From: Persicimonas caeni
Lineage (GTDB): Bacteria > Myxococcota_A > Bradymonadia > Bradymonadales > Bradymonadaceae
NCBI RefSeq assembly: GCF_006517175.1
Contig: NZ_CP041186.1
Coordinates: 2,817,001 to 2,881,000 of the forward strand
Reading direction: 5' to 3'
DNA length: 64,000 nucleotides
Under the pieces are notes generated by a model. The model had not been told where the DNA came from, did not search any database, and saw nothing but the letters and a program-made list of their open reading frames with translations. Positions 9,101 through 17,326 of the stretch are shown here, piece after piece; the first letter of the stretch is position 1; each line of letters starts with the position of its first letter. The position numbers were made by a program, and so were the translations under genes.

Positions 9101-9699
9101 GCCATATACGCCGGCGTCCCCGCCGACATGCTGTTGAGGCTCGAGCGCTCGTCTCTCTCCTCGCGCCCCGCCCCGACCGCATGCGAGATGCCGAAATCGG
9201 CCAACTTGAAGTCGACCTGCCCCGACGCGCCGCGCACGTACAGGATATTCTCGGGCTTCAAGTCGCGATGGATTATGTCACGAGCGTGAGCATGGGCGAG
9301 CGCGCCGAGCACCACCAGAAGCACGTGGCGAACCTGCGACCAGCTCTGCATCTCCAACTCACGAAGCGTCCCGTCGGCCAGCGCCATCGCCAGATACGGG
9401 CTGCCGGGACGAAGTGCGGCCGCCTCCATCCGGTCGCCCTGAGTTGGGTCTGCCTCGTCGAGCAATCCGTAATCGTAGACCTCGACGATATTCGGATGGA
9501 CCAGACTCGAAATCGCGCGCGCCTCGGCGCGAAACGCCTCCTGATAGCGCAGCTCGGTCGCCCGCTCCCCGGTCATGATCTTGACCGCCACCGGCACACC
9601 CTGCCCACGATGCACCGCTCGCCACACCTCGGCCATGCCGCCGCGGCCCAGCGGCTCGCGCAGCTCGAACACCCCACATGAAATGCGACCGGAGGTCAT
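6103..9699 (-). CDS. Ser/Thr protein kinase fused to AAA ATPase and TPR repeats
   Basis: A 1198-aa cytoplasmic signalling protein. Residues 12-280 form a PknB-type kinase with the Gly loop GRGGMAEV, catalytic Lys40, HRDLKPEN (Asp146), DFG (Asp168) and GTPAYMAPEQ. A linker follows, then a STAND-like/AAA_16 ATPase with Walker A GELGRGKS (Lys448) and Walker B VVVWLDDVHWA. The C-terminal third (about 850-1190) consists of TPR-type helix pairs. This is the layout of large sensor kinases common in myxobacteria and relatives, in which ATPase and TPR parts bind partners. The 184-aa gene at 9716 lies 16 bp upstream on the same strand, so the two probably form an operon. Confidence 0.95.
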   Translation of the reverse strand: MTSGRISCGVFELREPLGRGGMAEVWRAVHRGQGVPVAVKIMTGERATELRYQEAFRAEARAISSLVHPNIVEVYDYGLLDEADPTQGDRMEAAALRPGSPYLAMALADGTLRELEMQSWSQVRHVLLVVLGALAHAHARDIIHRDLKPENILYVRGASGQVDFKLADFGISHAVGAGREERDERSSLNSMSAGTPAYMAPEQILGRWRDFGPWTDLYSLGCMAYELVCGRSPYTADNVVALMNCHVSEDVPPLEPRFAVPEAFEAWIRTLMDKEPSRRFERAADAAWALVQFAFDDTDVAWAVSGEEAAWGDTHLGETYLGQTMAFEDLPTLGAAEPTEPMEIPATVTMALDVQATAVFEGRREGDAPSGSAGEWNYPEFPQSWEARLERRRDVELSDVGLGLVGLREVPLVDRVSHRDVLWEELGRVHSDGEARAVVLGGELGRGKSALAQWLTRRAHEVGAANVLRVHHGQSSDPLRAVSALLASYFVTHGLGRAKTYGRILEKLGELQVGEAADSARRSDEARALCELIHPTPRGATDVDGPPFHFASPRERHATVVRLLRQIGQRRPVVVWLDDVHWAREALGFVEYALDADVPVLFVLTARPDEAAGDALASSQLAALVGRDDVTEVAVDRLADEACRELVSQVLPLEPELCERVVDQAAGLPLFAVHLLGDWVQKECLVATAQGFCLEEREVQIPASLTELWVSRIDEVLRAASDGRAHDNRVALELAAALGPRVSPAEWDVVCRKAGVTPTPTLVDALVRSGLARAEEFGWAFTHDMLRQSLEAQAAEAGRLSEHHQRCVEAVEALYDDRVTHYRRARHLLAAGKLREALSPLSEASLQAARAGLMDEAEHLANLHAKTSDQLGLTEFASPRIQSELVRCQFRLSFDQASEVQARLDKLVEVALEHGSLHQKVSSLTVLGLARRNAGKFDESADALERAIELAAGLDSDIELATAHINLGTTYVYRGRHEKGMHHYRRALEVYRRSGNGFGLADALGRLGYVLQARGELDEAEALARESLDEARRAGTRWIEANALQHLAGIASRRGDWEKARAQYREAIELWAWAYDREVTVAHLNLAICELQAGCFDEAERLFSELEVTYPNFGYVAQMSGVHLGLACCAAKRADAEAFDVALDSARDNIAQTGARLRDLGELAERAGELATEVGWAERAEAASRIAEEQWQALGGDG

Positions 9700-9715
9700 G
9701 CCATCGCTCCCAAAC

Positions 9716-10270
9716 TCATTCGCCGACCACGTCGTCGATCCACCCGCGAAACTCCTCGTTGAGCTCGTCGAGCCCCGACGTCAACTCCTCGAAGCTCGGC
9801 ACGTCCCCGAACCGCTCGACGCACGCCGCCCGATAATGCTCGAGCGCCCGCTCGGCCTCGGCCGCCGCGTCGGGGTCGTCGTCCTCGAGCATCCAATTGA
9901 GCTCCGGGTCGAGGCGCGCCGGCGAGGTGAAGGTCGGGTACTCGTCGACCCCGGGTGCATACGCCAACACCATCGCCCAGTCACGCGGCGAACGCACGAG
10001 CACGCCCGAGCCGCCCTCCGAACCAAAGTAGACCACCGGCGGCGGCCCCTCCGCCCCCGGCCGTATCCACGCCGCAAACTGGCTCCCCATCCCGTCGATC
10101 CCCAGATGCGCGAACTCGTAGCCCGCCTCGGTCCACCCCTCGTCGCCGAACCAGTAGCCCATCGTCGTCGCAAACTCCTCCTCGGAGTCGATCGTCGGCT
10201 CGTAGTCCATGAACGTGAAGATCTTGTCGATATGCTCTTCGAGCCACTGCTGCAATTCTTCGACGGTCAT
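9716..10270 (-). CDS. Hypothetical protein, possibly SMI1/KNR4 (SUKH)-like
   Basis: A 184-aa acidic cytoplasmic protein. The ATG at 10270 has a GAGGAGC site. The central pattern resembles SUKH-superfamily folds: Gly-Ile-Asp-Gly-Met-Gly-Ser, Ala-Ala-Trp, then VVYFGSEGGSGVLVRSPRDW. SUKH proteins are often partner-binding or immunity proteins. The assignment is by eye and weak. It is upstream of and very close to the kinase gene, so it may be a regulator or substrate of that kinase. Confidence 0.7.
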   Translation of the reverse strand: MTVEELQQWLEEHIDKIFTFMDYEPTIDSEEEFATTMGYWFGDEGWTEAGYEFAHLGIDGMGSQFAAWIRPGAEGPPPVVYFGSEGGSGVLVRSPRDWAMVLAYAPGVDEYPTFTSPARLDPELNWMLEDDDPDAAAEAERALEHYRAACVERFGDVPSFEELTSGLDELNEEFRGWIDDVVGE

Positions 10271-10341
10271 CGAACGCTCCTCTCTAGAGAGTTGGGTGTG
10301 CGCGAATCGTACGCGACAAGCCTCGTTTCATCAAAGGCGAA

Positions 10342-10431
10342 GGGGGCCTCTTCGAGGAAGAATGCGATCGACGCTAAAGCTCCTCTGCCAGCGCACGCCG
10401 ACGCCGTTCATTCGCCCGAGAAGAGGCCCCC
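10342..10431. repeat. 12-bp perfect inverted repeat in an intergenic region
   Basis: GGGGGCCTCTTC at 10342-10353 pairs exactly with GAAGAGGCCCCC at 10420-10431, spaced by 66 bp. It sits between the divergent genes starting at 10270 (minus) and 10539 (plus), so it may be part of a regulatory structure or a dispersed element. Confidence 0.6.
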
Positions 10432-10538
10432 AAGCCTTTGCGACACCCAGCCCGAATCGCACTCGACATTTCTCCCGTTTAATGCTGGACTTAGCCGCGA
10501 GAACCACAACCGTAAGATCTTGCAAAACAGGTCGGCTG

Positions 10539-11840
10539 ATGGGTGCCTGGGGCACGGGAAATTTCGACAACGACGCCGCGCTCGACTTCCTGAGCGCGCT
10601 CTACCCGCGAGAGGACGGCTGCGGGCATATCGAGAAGGCCCTCGCCAAGGTGTTGCCTGACGCCGACGAAGCCGACGTCGACGAAGCCGACGCCCACGCC
10701 TGCTGTCAGGCCCTCGCCGCCGCCGAGATCGTCGCCGCCCTCGGCGGAGCGCCGCGCGACGGGTTGAGCGAGAGTGTGACCGACTGGGTCTGGTACCGCC
10801 GCCCCGTCGAAGATAGTCGCCTGGACGCAATCACCGAACTCGCCCGCCGGGCGGTCCGACAGGTGCGCGACGACTCCGAGCTCTCCGAGCTTTGGCAGCA
10901 GACCGACTCGCACGACGCATGGCGCGCCGCGGTCGACGAACTCGCCGCCCGCCTCGACCGCGCGCCGGTCGCCCCGGCGCCCGACGAGCCACTCCCCAGC
11001 CACGCCGACAAGTTCAGCGGCACCTGGCGCGTCGACGTCGACCGCGATCTCGACCTCGAGCGCTGCATCCCCGCGCTCGACGCCACGAGCCGCGACTATA
11101 TCGTCGCCGACACCGACGAGGGCGTGCTCTACCTGACCTCCGAGTACCCGCTGACCGCCCTCGACCTGCGCACAGGCCAGCCGCGCTGGGAGACCTACGA
11201 GGCCGCCCGCCCGCTGATGATCCTGGGCGACGTGCTCCTCGCCCAAGACCGACCGGCGCGCCTGCCCTTCAAAAACCTGCACCTGGTGCTCCTCGACCGC
11301 CAGACCGGCGAGCCGCTGCAAAAGTTCAAGGCCCGCTTCGACGACCTGCTCGTCGGCGACTTCGACGATCTCACCAACGGTCCGGCCGAGCGGGACACCT
11401 TCTTGCGCTGCGAGGCCCGCCGCGCCGGCGCCAAGGTCTACATTACCTGGGAGTCGGGCATTTACCCGCCCGCCGGCGCCCGCTCCACCGCGGCCATCGC
11501 CGACATGGACCGAAGCCGCGGCGCGCTCTGCCTCGACCCGGCCGAGCGCACCCTCCAGATCGTCGACCCCGACCGCGTCCCGGCCGCCGCCCACGCCGCA
11601 ACCCACGGCGCCCGCGCCGGCATGCCCCCCGCACCGATTCGCACCCCGGAAGCCCCGCGCCACCACGAACGGCGCCCGTCATTCAACGCACACGCCCCCG
11701 CCCAGCTCGCCACCGTCTCCAACTTGGGCAAGGCCAAGGCACGCCTGGGCGACGTCGTCCTCTACCGCCGCGCCGACGGCGTCATCCACGCCGTCGACGC
11801 CACCGCCGGCGTGGTGCTGTGGCGCCACAAACTGCAGTGA
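10539..11840 (+). CDS. DUF4259 protein with C-terminal PQQ-like propeller segment
   Basis: A 433-aa protein. The ATG at 10539 begins MGAWGTGNFDNDAALDFL, the hallmark start of DUF4259 proteins (function unknown); this fixes the start even though the open frame extends upstream. Residues 1-140 are the DUF4259 region. The remainder has propeller-type signatures (VADTDEGVLYLTSEYPLTAL, LDLRTGQPRW, IHAVDATAGVVLWRH), as in PQQ-like repeats. There is no signal peptide, so it is predicted cytoplasmic. The next gene starts 8 bp after the stop, so the two are probably cotranscribed. Confidence 0.85.
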   Translation: MGAWGTGNFDNDAALDFLSALYPREDGCGHIEKALAKVLPDADEADVDEADAHACCQALAAAEIVAALGGAPRDGLSESVTDWVWYRRPVEDSRLDAITELARRAVRQVRDDSELSELWQQTDSHDAWRAAVDELAARLDRAPVAPAPDEPLPSHADKFSGTWRVDVDRDLDLERCIPALDATSRDYIVADTDEGVLYLTSEYPLTALDLRTGQPRWETYEAARPLMILGDVLLAQDRPARLPFKNLHLVLLDRQTGEPLQKFKARFDDLLVGDFDDLTNGPAERDTFLRCEARRAGAKVYITWESGIYPPAGARSTAAIADMDRSRGALCLDPAERTLQIVDPDRVPAAAHAATHGARAGMPPAPIRTPEAPRHHERRPSFNAHAPAQLATVSNLGKAKARLGDVVLYRRADGVIHAVDATAGVVLWRHKLQ

Positions 11841-11848
11841 GAATCACG

Positions 11849-13066
11849 ATGTATCGTAGCCGTATCTGTTTGCTCTGTGTCGCTTCGCTCGCCCTCCTCC
11901 CGTCGCTGACGGGCTGCACCTCGGCCCCCGAGCCCAAAGCCGAGGAGACCGACGAGATCGAGTTCACCCCCAAGCGCCATGCCCCCGAGCGCCCCGAGTA
12001 CCACGCCGAATCGGACGCCGTCCTGCTCAAGACGCCCGAGTCGCGTGCACTCGTCGAGGCGAGCTGCGCGGCCACCGACACGCCCAACGCCTGCCGCGCC
12101 CAGGCCGACCGCCGCCTGCGCGGCTACCGCGGCTCGTTCAGCGCCCCGGGCGCCGACGAAGTGCTCGTGGGCGTCGGCCCCAGCGCCGTGCTGCTGGCCG
12201 AACGCGCCGGCAAGTGGACCGTCGTCGCACGCGCTCAAAACGTCGACCTCGACCACTGCCTGCTCGGCGAACCCGCGGCCAACGACGCTCCCAACGACCT
12301 CGTCTGCCGCGCCGCCACCCTCGACGACTGGGGCCACAGCCTCGAATTCTTCCGCCTCGCCGCCGCCCCTCAATCCGACGAGGGCAACCTGACCGTCACC
12401 CCGCTCGACACTCCGCACGCCACCGACGTCGACACCGCGCTCTTCGCCGGCTGGAAGCACGAGGGCGAGCTCATCGAGGTGCGCTTTCACAAGGAATCCG
12501 AGGTCAAAGGCGCCTCCCAGGTCGACTTCGGCAACACCCAAACCTGCCGCTACCGCACCTTCAGCTACGAGCGCTCCCCCGAACCGAAGCTCGCCGAACT
12601 CGACGCCTGCAAGAGCGGCGGGTCCGACACCGCGAACGACGAAGACGCGCGCTCCAACTACGCCACCTACGACAGCCGGCTGCAACAACCCATAAGCAAC
12701 CGCAACCGCGCCTTCGCCATGTGCTACCAACGCGAGCTCGACCGCATCGCCGCACTCGCCGAAGCCCAAACCGAGGTCGCCGACGCCAAAGCAAAAGCCG
12801 CCAACGAGGGCGACGCCCCACACGACCCACAAGACTCACAAGACCCGCGCGACCAACAAGACCAACAACTCACCGCCGGCCAAATCCAGGTCCGCTTCGT
12901 CATCGGCTCGTCGGGCGCCCCGGTCAGCTGCGAGGTCGCCAACACCACCCTCGACAACCCGAACGTCGAGCACTGCCTGTGCCGCGAGATCATGAACACC
13001 GAATTCCCCCCGGTCCCCGCGGGTAAATTCGTCGACGTCACCTATCCGTTTAGCTTCGCGCCGTGA
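11849..13066 (+). CDS. Lipoprotein with AgmX/PglI-type C-terminal domain
   Basis: A 405-aa protein. It starts MYRSRICLLCVASLALLPSL and has the lipobox SLTGC at about residue 24. A central region of unknown fold is followed by a helix (RAFAMCYQRELDRIAAL), a low-complexity DPQDSQDP stretch, and a C-terminal segment with the AgmX/PglI pattern: IQVRFVIGSSGAPVSCEV, then a Cys-x-Cys motif and FPPVPAGKFVDVTYPFSF. Such TonB-like C-terminal domains are common on myxobacterial envelope proteins. It is downstream of, and almost touching, the DUF4259 gene. It is probably periplasmic, anchored by lipid. Confidence 0.85.
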   Translation: MYRSRICLLCVASLALLPSLTGCTSAPEPKAEETDEIEFTPKRHAPERPEYHAESDAVLLKTPESRALVEASCAATDTPNACRAQADRRLRGYRGSFSAPGADEVLVGVGPSAVLLAERAGKWTVVARAQNVDLDHCLLGEPAANDAPNDLVCRAATLDDWGHSLEFFRLAAAPQSDEGNLTVTPLDTPHATDVDTALFAGWKHEGELIEVRFHKESEVKGASQVDFGNTQTCRYRTFSYERSPEPKLAELDACKSGGSDTANDEDARSNYATYDSRLQQPISNRNRAFAMCYQRELDRIAALAEAQTEVADAKAKAANEGDAPHDPQDSQDPRDQQDQQLTAGQIQVRFVIGSSGAPVSCEVANTTLDNPNVEHCLCREIMNTEFPPVPAGKFVDVTYPFSFAP

Positions 13067-13068
13067 CT

Positions 13069-13118
13069 GGGGGGGAACCGCAAAGGTCGCGAAGTACGCA
13101 AAGGAAGCAAAGGGGGGC
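13069..13118. repeat. Dispersed 'CGCAAAGGTCGC' repeat, copy 2
   Basis: GGGGGGAACCGCAAAGGTCGC followed by GAAGTACGCAAAGGAAGCAAAGGGGGGCTT closely matches the copy at 1371-1424, and again follows a stop codon directly. Confidence 0.75.
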
Positions 13119-13290
13119 TTCTGGCAGAGGCGTACAACCGGGTCGGACCCCGGCGGTCGAGACGACCGCGCCCCTACCGTCAATGCGGCGCATCGACCAA
13201 GATGTGCGGGATGGTGAGACGGTCACGGGTGCCGGGTGCCGGAGCCGGTCACGATCACGGTCGCGGGCGCCGGAGCCGGGTGCCGGAGCC

Positions 13291-13360
13291 GTGACCGTAG
13301 CCGTAGCCGTCTCCGTGACCGTAGCCGTCTCCGTGACCGTAGCCGTCTCCGTGACCGTGA
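13291..13360. repeat. 18-bp tandem repeat array (about 3.5 units)
   Basis: The unit GTGACCGTAGCCGTCTCC is repeated with one shortened copy, preceded by degenerate GGTGCCGGAGCC repeats from about 13230. The stretch 13067-13484 otherwise holds only copy 2 of the dispersed repeat. Reading frames through the array encode a simple VTVAVS repeat and lack a plausible start. Confidence 0.8.
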
Positions 13361-13484
13361 TTGTCCAACCCACCAATCACTTGACCCTGCCCCCTCCGCG
13401 TCCTTAATTCCACTCTGGCGCCGCCACGCCCACCTCGCCGGCGCCACCCGAAGTCCCCCTACAACCCGAGCCCCCAACGGACGC

Positions 13485-14201
13485 ATGAAGCTCACCGTAG
13501 GCGACATCCACATGGATTCCCGCGACGGCATCCAATTCCGTCGGCCACAAGCCGACGCCGGCGAGCCGAGCCCTCGAGAAAGGACTGACCTCGAACGGGC
13601 CGACCGAGAACCGGTCCGCCAAGAAAGCGTCGGCCAACTCATCGCTCGCCTCCCCGAGTTGCCCACCTCGCTGTACCTGGTCGGCGCGCTGGTCATGATG
13701 GCCGCCACGGTCGCCCTCTTCGTGGCCGCGGCCACCACCGGCATCATCTATCTTGCGATGCCGACGCCGGGCCTGATCTTTTTGGCCGGCCTCTTCGCCG
13801 CCCGCGCCACCGGCTGGGGCCAACCGCGCGCGCCCCTCGCCGCAGCCCCCGACGTCGACCGCACCGCCGAGCACCTGGCCCTGCGCGACGAGCGCGCCAC
13901 CGTCGAAGATCTTATGGACGAGCTCGACTGGACCGAAGCCCGGGTTGTGCGCGCCCTGAAAGTCGGCGTCGAGCACGGCCGCCTCGACGAAGACCTCGAC
14001 GCGGACACCGGCCACTGGACCTACGACGTGGCCCGCCCCGCCGACGAAGACGTATTCACCCGTCGCGCCCTCCCCGTCGACGAGCGCGTCCTGCACTTCG
14101 GCGACGCCCCCGAACACGCCGACCACCAACACGCCGACCACCAACAAGCCGAACAATCGCACCACCCATCGTCTCCGTCTTCACGCAGGAGTTCGCCATG
14201 A
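13485..14201 (+). CDS. Small membrane protein with two TM segments and a winged-helix-like region
   Basis: A 238-aa protein. The start could be the ATG at 13485 or at 13512. Two closely spaced TM segments (about residues 60-110: LYLVGALVMMAATVALFVAA and IIYLAMPTPGLIFLAGLFAA) are followed by a cytoplasmic region. That region has a small helix-turn-helix-like pattern (RATVEDLMDELDWTEARVVRAL) and a His/Gln/Ser-rich tail. The stop overlaps the start of the TM2-SHOCT gene by ATGA, indicating translational coupling. Function unknown. Confidence 0.7.
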   Translation: MKLTVGDIHMDSRDGIQFRRPQADAGEPSPRERTDLERADREPVRQESVGQLIARLPELPTSLYLVGALVMMAATVALFVAAATTGIIYLAMPTPGLIFLAGLFAARATGWGQPRAPLAAAPDVDRTAEHLALRDERATVEDLMDELDWTEARVVRALKVGVEHGRLDEDLDADTGHWTYDVARPADEDVFTRRALPVDERVLHFGDAPEHADHQHADHQQAEQSHHPSSPSSRRSSP

Positions 14202-14581
14202 AATCGAAGATCACCGCCGCCGTGCTCGCTTTCTTCTTGGGATGGCTGGGCGCCCACAAATTCTACCTGAATCAGCCCGGCATGGGTGTGCTCTACATCC
14301 TCTTTATGTGGACCGGCATCCCCTGGCTCATCGCCATCGTCGAGGGCATCCTGTACCTGACGATGGACGACTTCGCCTTCCAGGCCAAATACGGTGACCG
14401 CAACCTCCAAGAGCCCCCACCGCAACAAATCGCCCAGAACGTCACTTTCACCCTCCCCGAAAGCCACGCCTCCCCGAGCGCCTCCATCTCCGAAGAACTC
14501 ACCAAGCTACACGACCTGCACACCGCCGGCCTGCTGACCGACGACGAGTTCCAGTCCCAAAAGCAGCGCCTCTTACGCTGA
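14198..14581 (+). CDS. TM2 domain protein with C-terminal SHOCT motif
   Basis: A 127-aa protein. Residues 1-65 match the TM2 domain: the opening helix AVLAFFLGWLGAHKFYL, then a Gly-containing turn and the second helix GVLYILFMWTGIPWLIAIV. After a Pro/Gln-rich linker, the last 30 residues (ISEELTKLHDLHTAGLLTDD, then EFQSQKQRLL) form a SHOCT short C-terminal domain. Such proteins sit in the inner membrane; their role is poorly known. It is coupled to the preceding gene by a 4-bp overlap. Confidence 0.9.
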   Translation: MKSKITAAVLAFFLGWLGAHKFYLNQPGMGVLYILFMWTGIPWLIAIVEGILYLTMDDFAFQAKYGDRNLQEPPPQQIAQNVTFTLPESHASPSASISEELTKLHDLHTAGLLTDDEFQSQKQRLLR

Positions 14582-14627
14582 GATGAGCTCGCGTCCGCAA
14601 ACACGTTCCTCAATCAGGAGACATACC

Positions 14628-15332
14628 ATGCTCCGCACGACCATGCTCATCGTCCTCATCGGCGTAGCGGTGATCTCAGCCGTCGGCCACGCCCAAGACT
14701 CGATTTTCGAAAAGGAGGCCGCCGAGGTCCCCGCGTCGAAGCGCGGCCAGGTGCTCGGCGAGCCGCCGACCGCTGAAGAGCCGGCCCCGCCCACCGCTGA
14801 AGAGCCGGCCCCGCCCACCTCCGAAGACACCCACTTCCGTGACGCCCGCTGGGGCATGAGCCGACAGCAGGTCAAACAACTGGAAGACGAAGACCCCATC
14901 GCTGAAGAGGAGCTCATTGTTGGCTACGTCGACCAGCTTCTGGGACTGAAGGCTGGCGTCTACTACGTCTTCATCGACAATCAACTCGTGCGCGGCGTCT
15001 ACGGCATCATCGAAGATCATACTAACGACAACGAGTACATTGCCGACTACGAAGACCTCAAAGAAGCGCTGACGCGCAAGTACGGCGAGCCCGAGCAAGA
15101 CCAGGTCATCTGGAAGAGCAACACCTACCGCGACCATCCGGACCACTGGGGCATGGCCGTCAGTATGGGAGACTTGACGTACCTCTCCACTTGGGCGCAG
15201 TCCGAGACCGACATCACCCTTTCCCTCACAGGCGACAACTTTGAGTCGCACCTGCAGGTCCAGTACACCAGCCAGGAACTCGAGCACCTCATCGAAGAGT
15301 ATCGACAGAGAAAGGTCGACGAGATGTTGTGA
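14628..15332 (+). CDS. Exported protein with Pro/Glu repeat linker
   Basis: A 234-aa protein. The ATG at 14628 is preceded by CAGGAG. An N-terminal signal peptide (MLRTTMLIVLIGVAVISAV, cleaved near GHAQ) is followed by a tandem PTAEEPAPPTAEEPAPPT linker. A globular domain then starts HFRDARWGMSRQQVKQLE, a common motif of periplasmic proteins of unknown function, in which a strand is followed by 'WGMS..QV...E'. It ends in a long charged helix. It is probably periplasmic. It follows the TM2-SHOCT gene closely and may belong to the same transcript. Confidence 0.8.
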   Translation: MLRTTMLIVLIGVAVISAVGHAQDSIFEKEAAEVPASKRGQVLGEPPTAEEPAPPTAEEPAPPTSEDTHFRDARWGMSRQQVKQLEDEDPIAEEELIVGYVDQLLGLKAGVYYVFIDNQLVRGVYGIIEDHTNDNEYIADYEDLKEALTRKYGEPEQDQVIWKSNTYRDHPDHWGMAVSMGDLTYLSTWAQSETDITLSLTGDNFESHLQVQYTSQELEHLIEEYRQRKVDEML

Positions 15333-15450
15333 GCAGGGTGCGACCAAGCGCCGTGCCCTCGTCGCTGCTCGAAGCAGGCTCACTTGCCCCACCGCCCCAC
15401 CCCGACTAAAACATCCCTCCAACCCGACATCCCATCGCCCCGAGCGGCCC

Positions 15451-15894
15451 ATGACCACCGAAGCCATCAAAGACGAAATGCGCCGCATCTTCGGCGACCT
15501 CGAAGACATCGAGATCTACGACGACGAAATGCCCCTGCTCGCCTCGGGCGACGTCCCCGACGACATCGTCGCGCTGGTGACCTGTTTTGAAGAGGATAAA
15601 TACTTCAACGGCGAAGAACTCACCGGCTCACTCCACCAGATGCTCTACGGCGCCTGGGGCTTCGACGAGACCAACGGCGACTTCGGCATGCTCGCCGACA
15701 TGATCGAGTCGGGCGGTGTTCCCGAAGGCACCTACGAAATCGGCGAGCATTTGGTCGTCGACAGCACCGGCGCCTTCGGCACGGGCGAACCGGGCGCGGT
15801 CTACGTCGTCTCGTCCGACTACGCCCTCGACGACCCCAAGCACCTGGGCGACTCCATCCTCGACTTCCTCGAGCAGATCGACCCCGTCGTTTAG
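15451..15894 (+). CDS. Small acidic hypothetical protein
   Basis: A 147-aa protein starting at the ATG at 15451 (MTTEAIKDEMRRIFGDLEDI). It is strongly acidic, has no signal or TM segment, and is probably cytoplasmic. The C-terminus (YVVSSDYALDDPKHLGDSIL, then DFLEQI) resembles the end of SMI1/KNR4 (SUKH)-like proteins, but the match is weak. It stands alone between the exported protein and the PKD lipoprotein. Confidence 0.65.
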   Translation: MTTEAIKDEMRRIFGDLEDIEIYDDEMPLLASGDVPDDIVALVTCFEEDKYFNGEELTGSLHQMLYGAWGFDETNGDFGMLADMIESGGVPEGTYEIGEHLVVDSTGAFGTGEPGAVYVVSSDYALDDPKHLGDSILDFLEQIDPVV

Positions 15895-16024
15895 ACCGAG
15901 CAACGCGAAGGGGGGACGGGGGACCCCAGCACGCCTCCCCTCCTTGAACCGGCTCCACCATCCCGCTATAAAACCGCATCTTATCAACTTTGTTGTCGCA
16001 CACGCTCCACGCAGGGGACGAAAC

Positions 16025-17236
16025 ATGAAATCGCACGCATTTGCCGGTTCGATCGCGCTCGGCATCGCGCTGATGGCCATGACAGGCTGCACGAGCTCCA
16101 ACACCGACCTTGGCTGCGTCACCGACCAAGAGTGCAAAGGCGAGCGCATCTGCGGCGCGGCCGGCCGCTGCGTCTACCCGAGCGGAGGCGGCGGCAACAA
16201 CGACAACAACACCGTCGCCGACGCGGGCGCCGACACGACCTCCGACGCGAGCACGCCCGGCGACACGGGCGGCTCGGATGAGCGCGACGCCATCGCCCTC
16301 GACACCGGCGGCGACGTCCCCACCGCCGACGTCGCCCAGGACGCCCCCGCGACCGACCCCGATGCCGCCGACCCCGGCGACGCCGACCCCAGCGACGCCG
16401 ACCCCATCGATGCAGACAGGCCCGACACCGACCCCACCGCCTGCCCCACCGCCCAGATCCTCACGCGCCTGCAGGGCCAGACCACCTGGCAGACGGGCGA
16501 CGTCTCGGCGCTCCCCCTGCAGACCATTGAATTCGACGCCACGGCGAGCGGCCACGTCACCGCCCACGAGTGGACGATCACCGCTCGCCCGCAGGGCTCG
16601 ACGCAGCGTCTGCTGCCCAGCAACACGGTCGCCCAACCGCGCCTCTTCCTCGACCTGGCGGGCACCTACGACATCGACCTGACGGTGACCAACCACGACG
16701 CCCCGTCGGCCTGCACCTCCTCGGCGAGCGTGACCATCACCGCCACGCCCTCCGACGACGTCCAGATCTCGCTGACCTGGGACACCCCCGCCGACTCCGA
16801 CCAGACCGACAACTTCGGCACCGACCTCGACGTGCACTACCTGCACCCCAACGGCCGCTGGGACGACCCGCCCTGGGACCTCTTCTGGCGCAACCCCGAC
16901 CCCAACTGGGCCGACCAAAACCTCGACACCGACGACCCCAGCCTCGACATCGACGACACCGACGGCGCCGGCCCCGAGCACGTCAGCCACTCGAACCTCG
17001 AGCAACTGCGCTACCGCGTGGGCGCCTACTACTACTCGGACAACACCCTCGACCAATCCTTCGCCACCGTGCGCATCTACCTTCAGGGCACCCTCGCCTA
17101 CGAAGACGCCAACAAAGAGATGCCCCGCACCGGCTCATTCTGGGACGCCGCCATCATCGACGCCACCGACCCCACGAATATGCAGGTCACCCCCGTCGAC
17201 AACATCTACGCAGGCTTCCCGAACAACACCCCCTAG
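16025..17236 (+). CDS. Lipoprotein with Asp-rich spacer and PKD-like domain
   Basis: A 403-aa protein. The signal MKSHAFAGSIALGIALMAMT ends in the lipobox MTGC. A short Cys pair (CVTDQECKGERICGAAGRC) is followed by a Gly/Asn then Asp/Ala/Pro-rich spacer (about 55-140). A PKD-like beta-sandwich follows (IEFDATASGHVTAHEWTI, ending TYDIDLTVTN). The C-terminal region resembles calcium-binding or secreted 'DLDVHYLHPNG' domains found on myxobacterial surface proteins. It is probably an outer-leaflet surface protein. The Asp-rich spacer is typical of this genome (compare 56130). Confidence 0.85.
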   Translation: MKSHAFAGSIALGIALMAMTGCTSSNTDLGCVTDQECKGERICGAAGRCVYPSGGGGNNDNNTVADAGADTTSDASTPGDTGGSDERDAIALDTGGDVPTADVAQDAPATDPDAADPGDADPSDADPIDADRPDTDPTACPTAQILTRLQGQTTWQTGDVSALPLQTIEFDATASGHVTAHEWTITARPQGSTQRLLPSNTVAQPRLFLDLAGTYDIDLTVTNHDAPSACTSSASVTITATPSDDVQISLTWDTPADSDQTDNFGTDLDVHYLHPNGRWDDPPWDLFWRNPDPNWADQNLDTDDPSLDIDDTDGAGPEHVSHSNLEQLRYRVGAYYYSDNTLDQSFATVRIYLQGTLAYEDANKEMPRTGSFWDAAIIDATDPTNMQVTPVDNIYAGFPNNTP

Positions 17237-17253
17237 GGCCAGCCCGACATCCT

Positions 17254-17289
17254 CCTCTCCGCCCGTAGCGAAGCGAAGGGCTGGAGAGG
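17254..17289. repeat. Hairpin after the PKD lipoprotein gene
   Basis: CCTCTCCGCCC pairs with GGGC(T)GGAGAGG across a 13-base loop containing AGCGAAGCGAA. There is no T-run, so it is not a canonical terminator; it resembles a dispersed palindromic element. It starts 17 bp after the stop codon. Confidence 0.5.
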
Positions 17290-17326
17290 ACCGAGGAGAG
17301 GCCCTGTGCAAACCTTACTTGCCTCT

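Noticed and set aside
7657-9681. 674-codon plus-strand open frame opposite the kinase gene
   Set aside because: It is antisense to clear kinase, ATPase and TPR motifs; its His/Arg-rich translation is a typical shadow in GC-rich DNA.
10491-11666. 391-codon minus-strand frame
   Set aside because: It is antisense to the DUF4259 protein, whose start motif MGAWGTGNFDNDAALDF is decisive.
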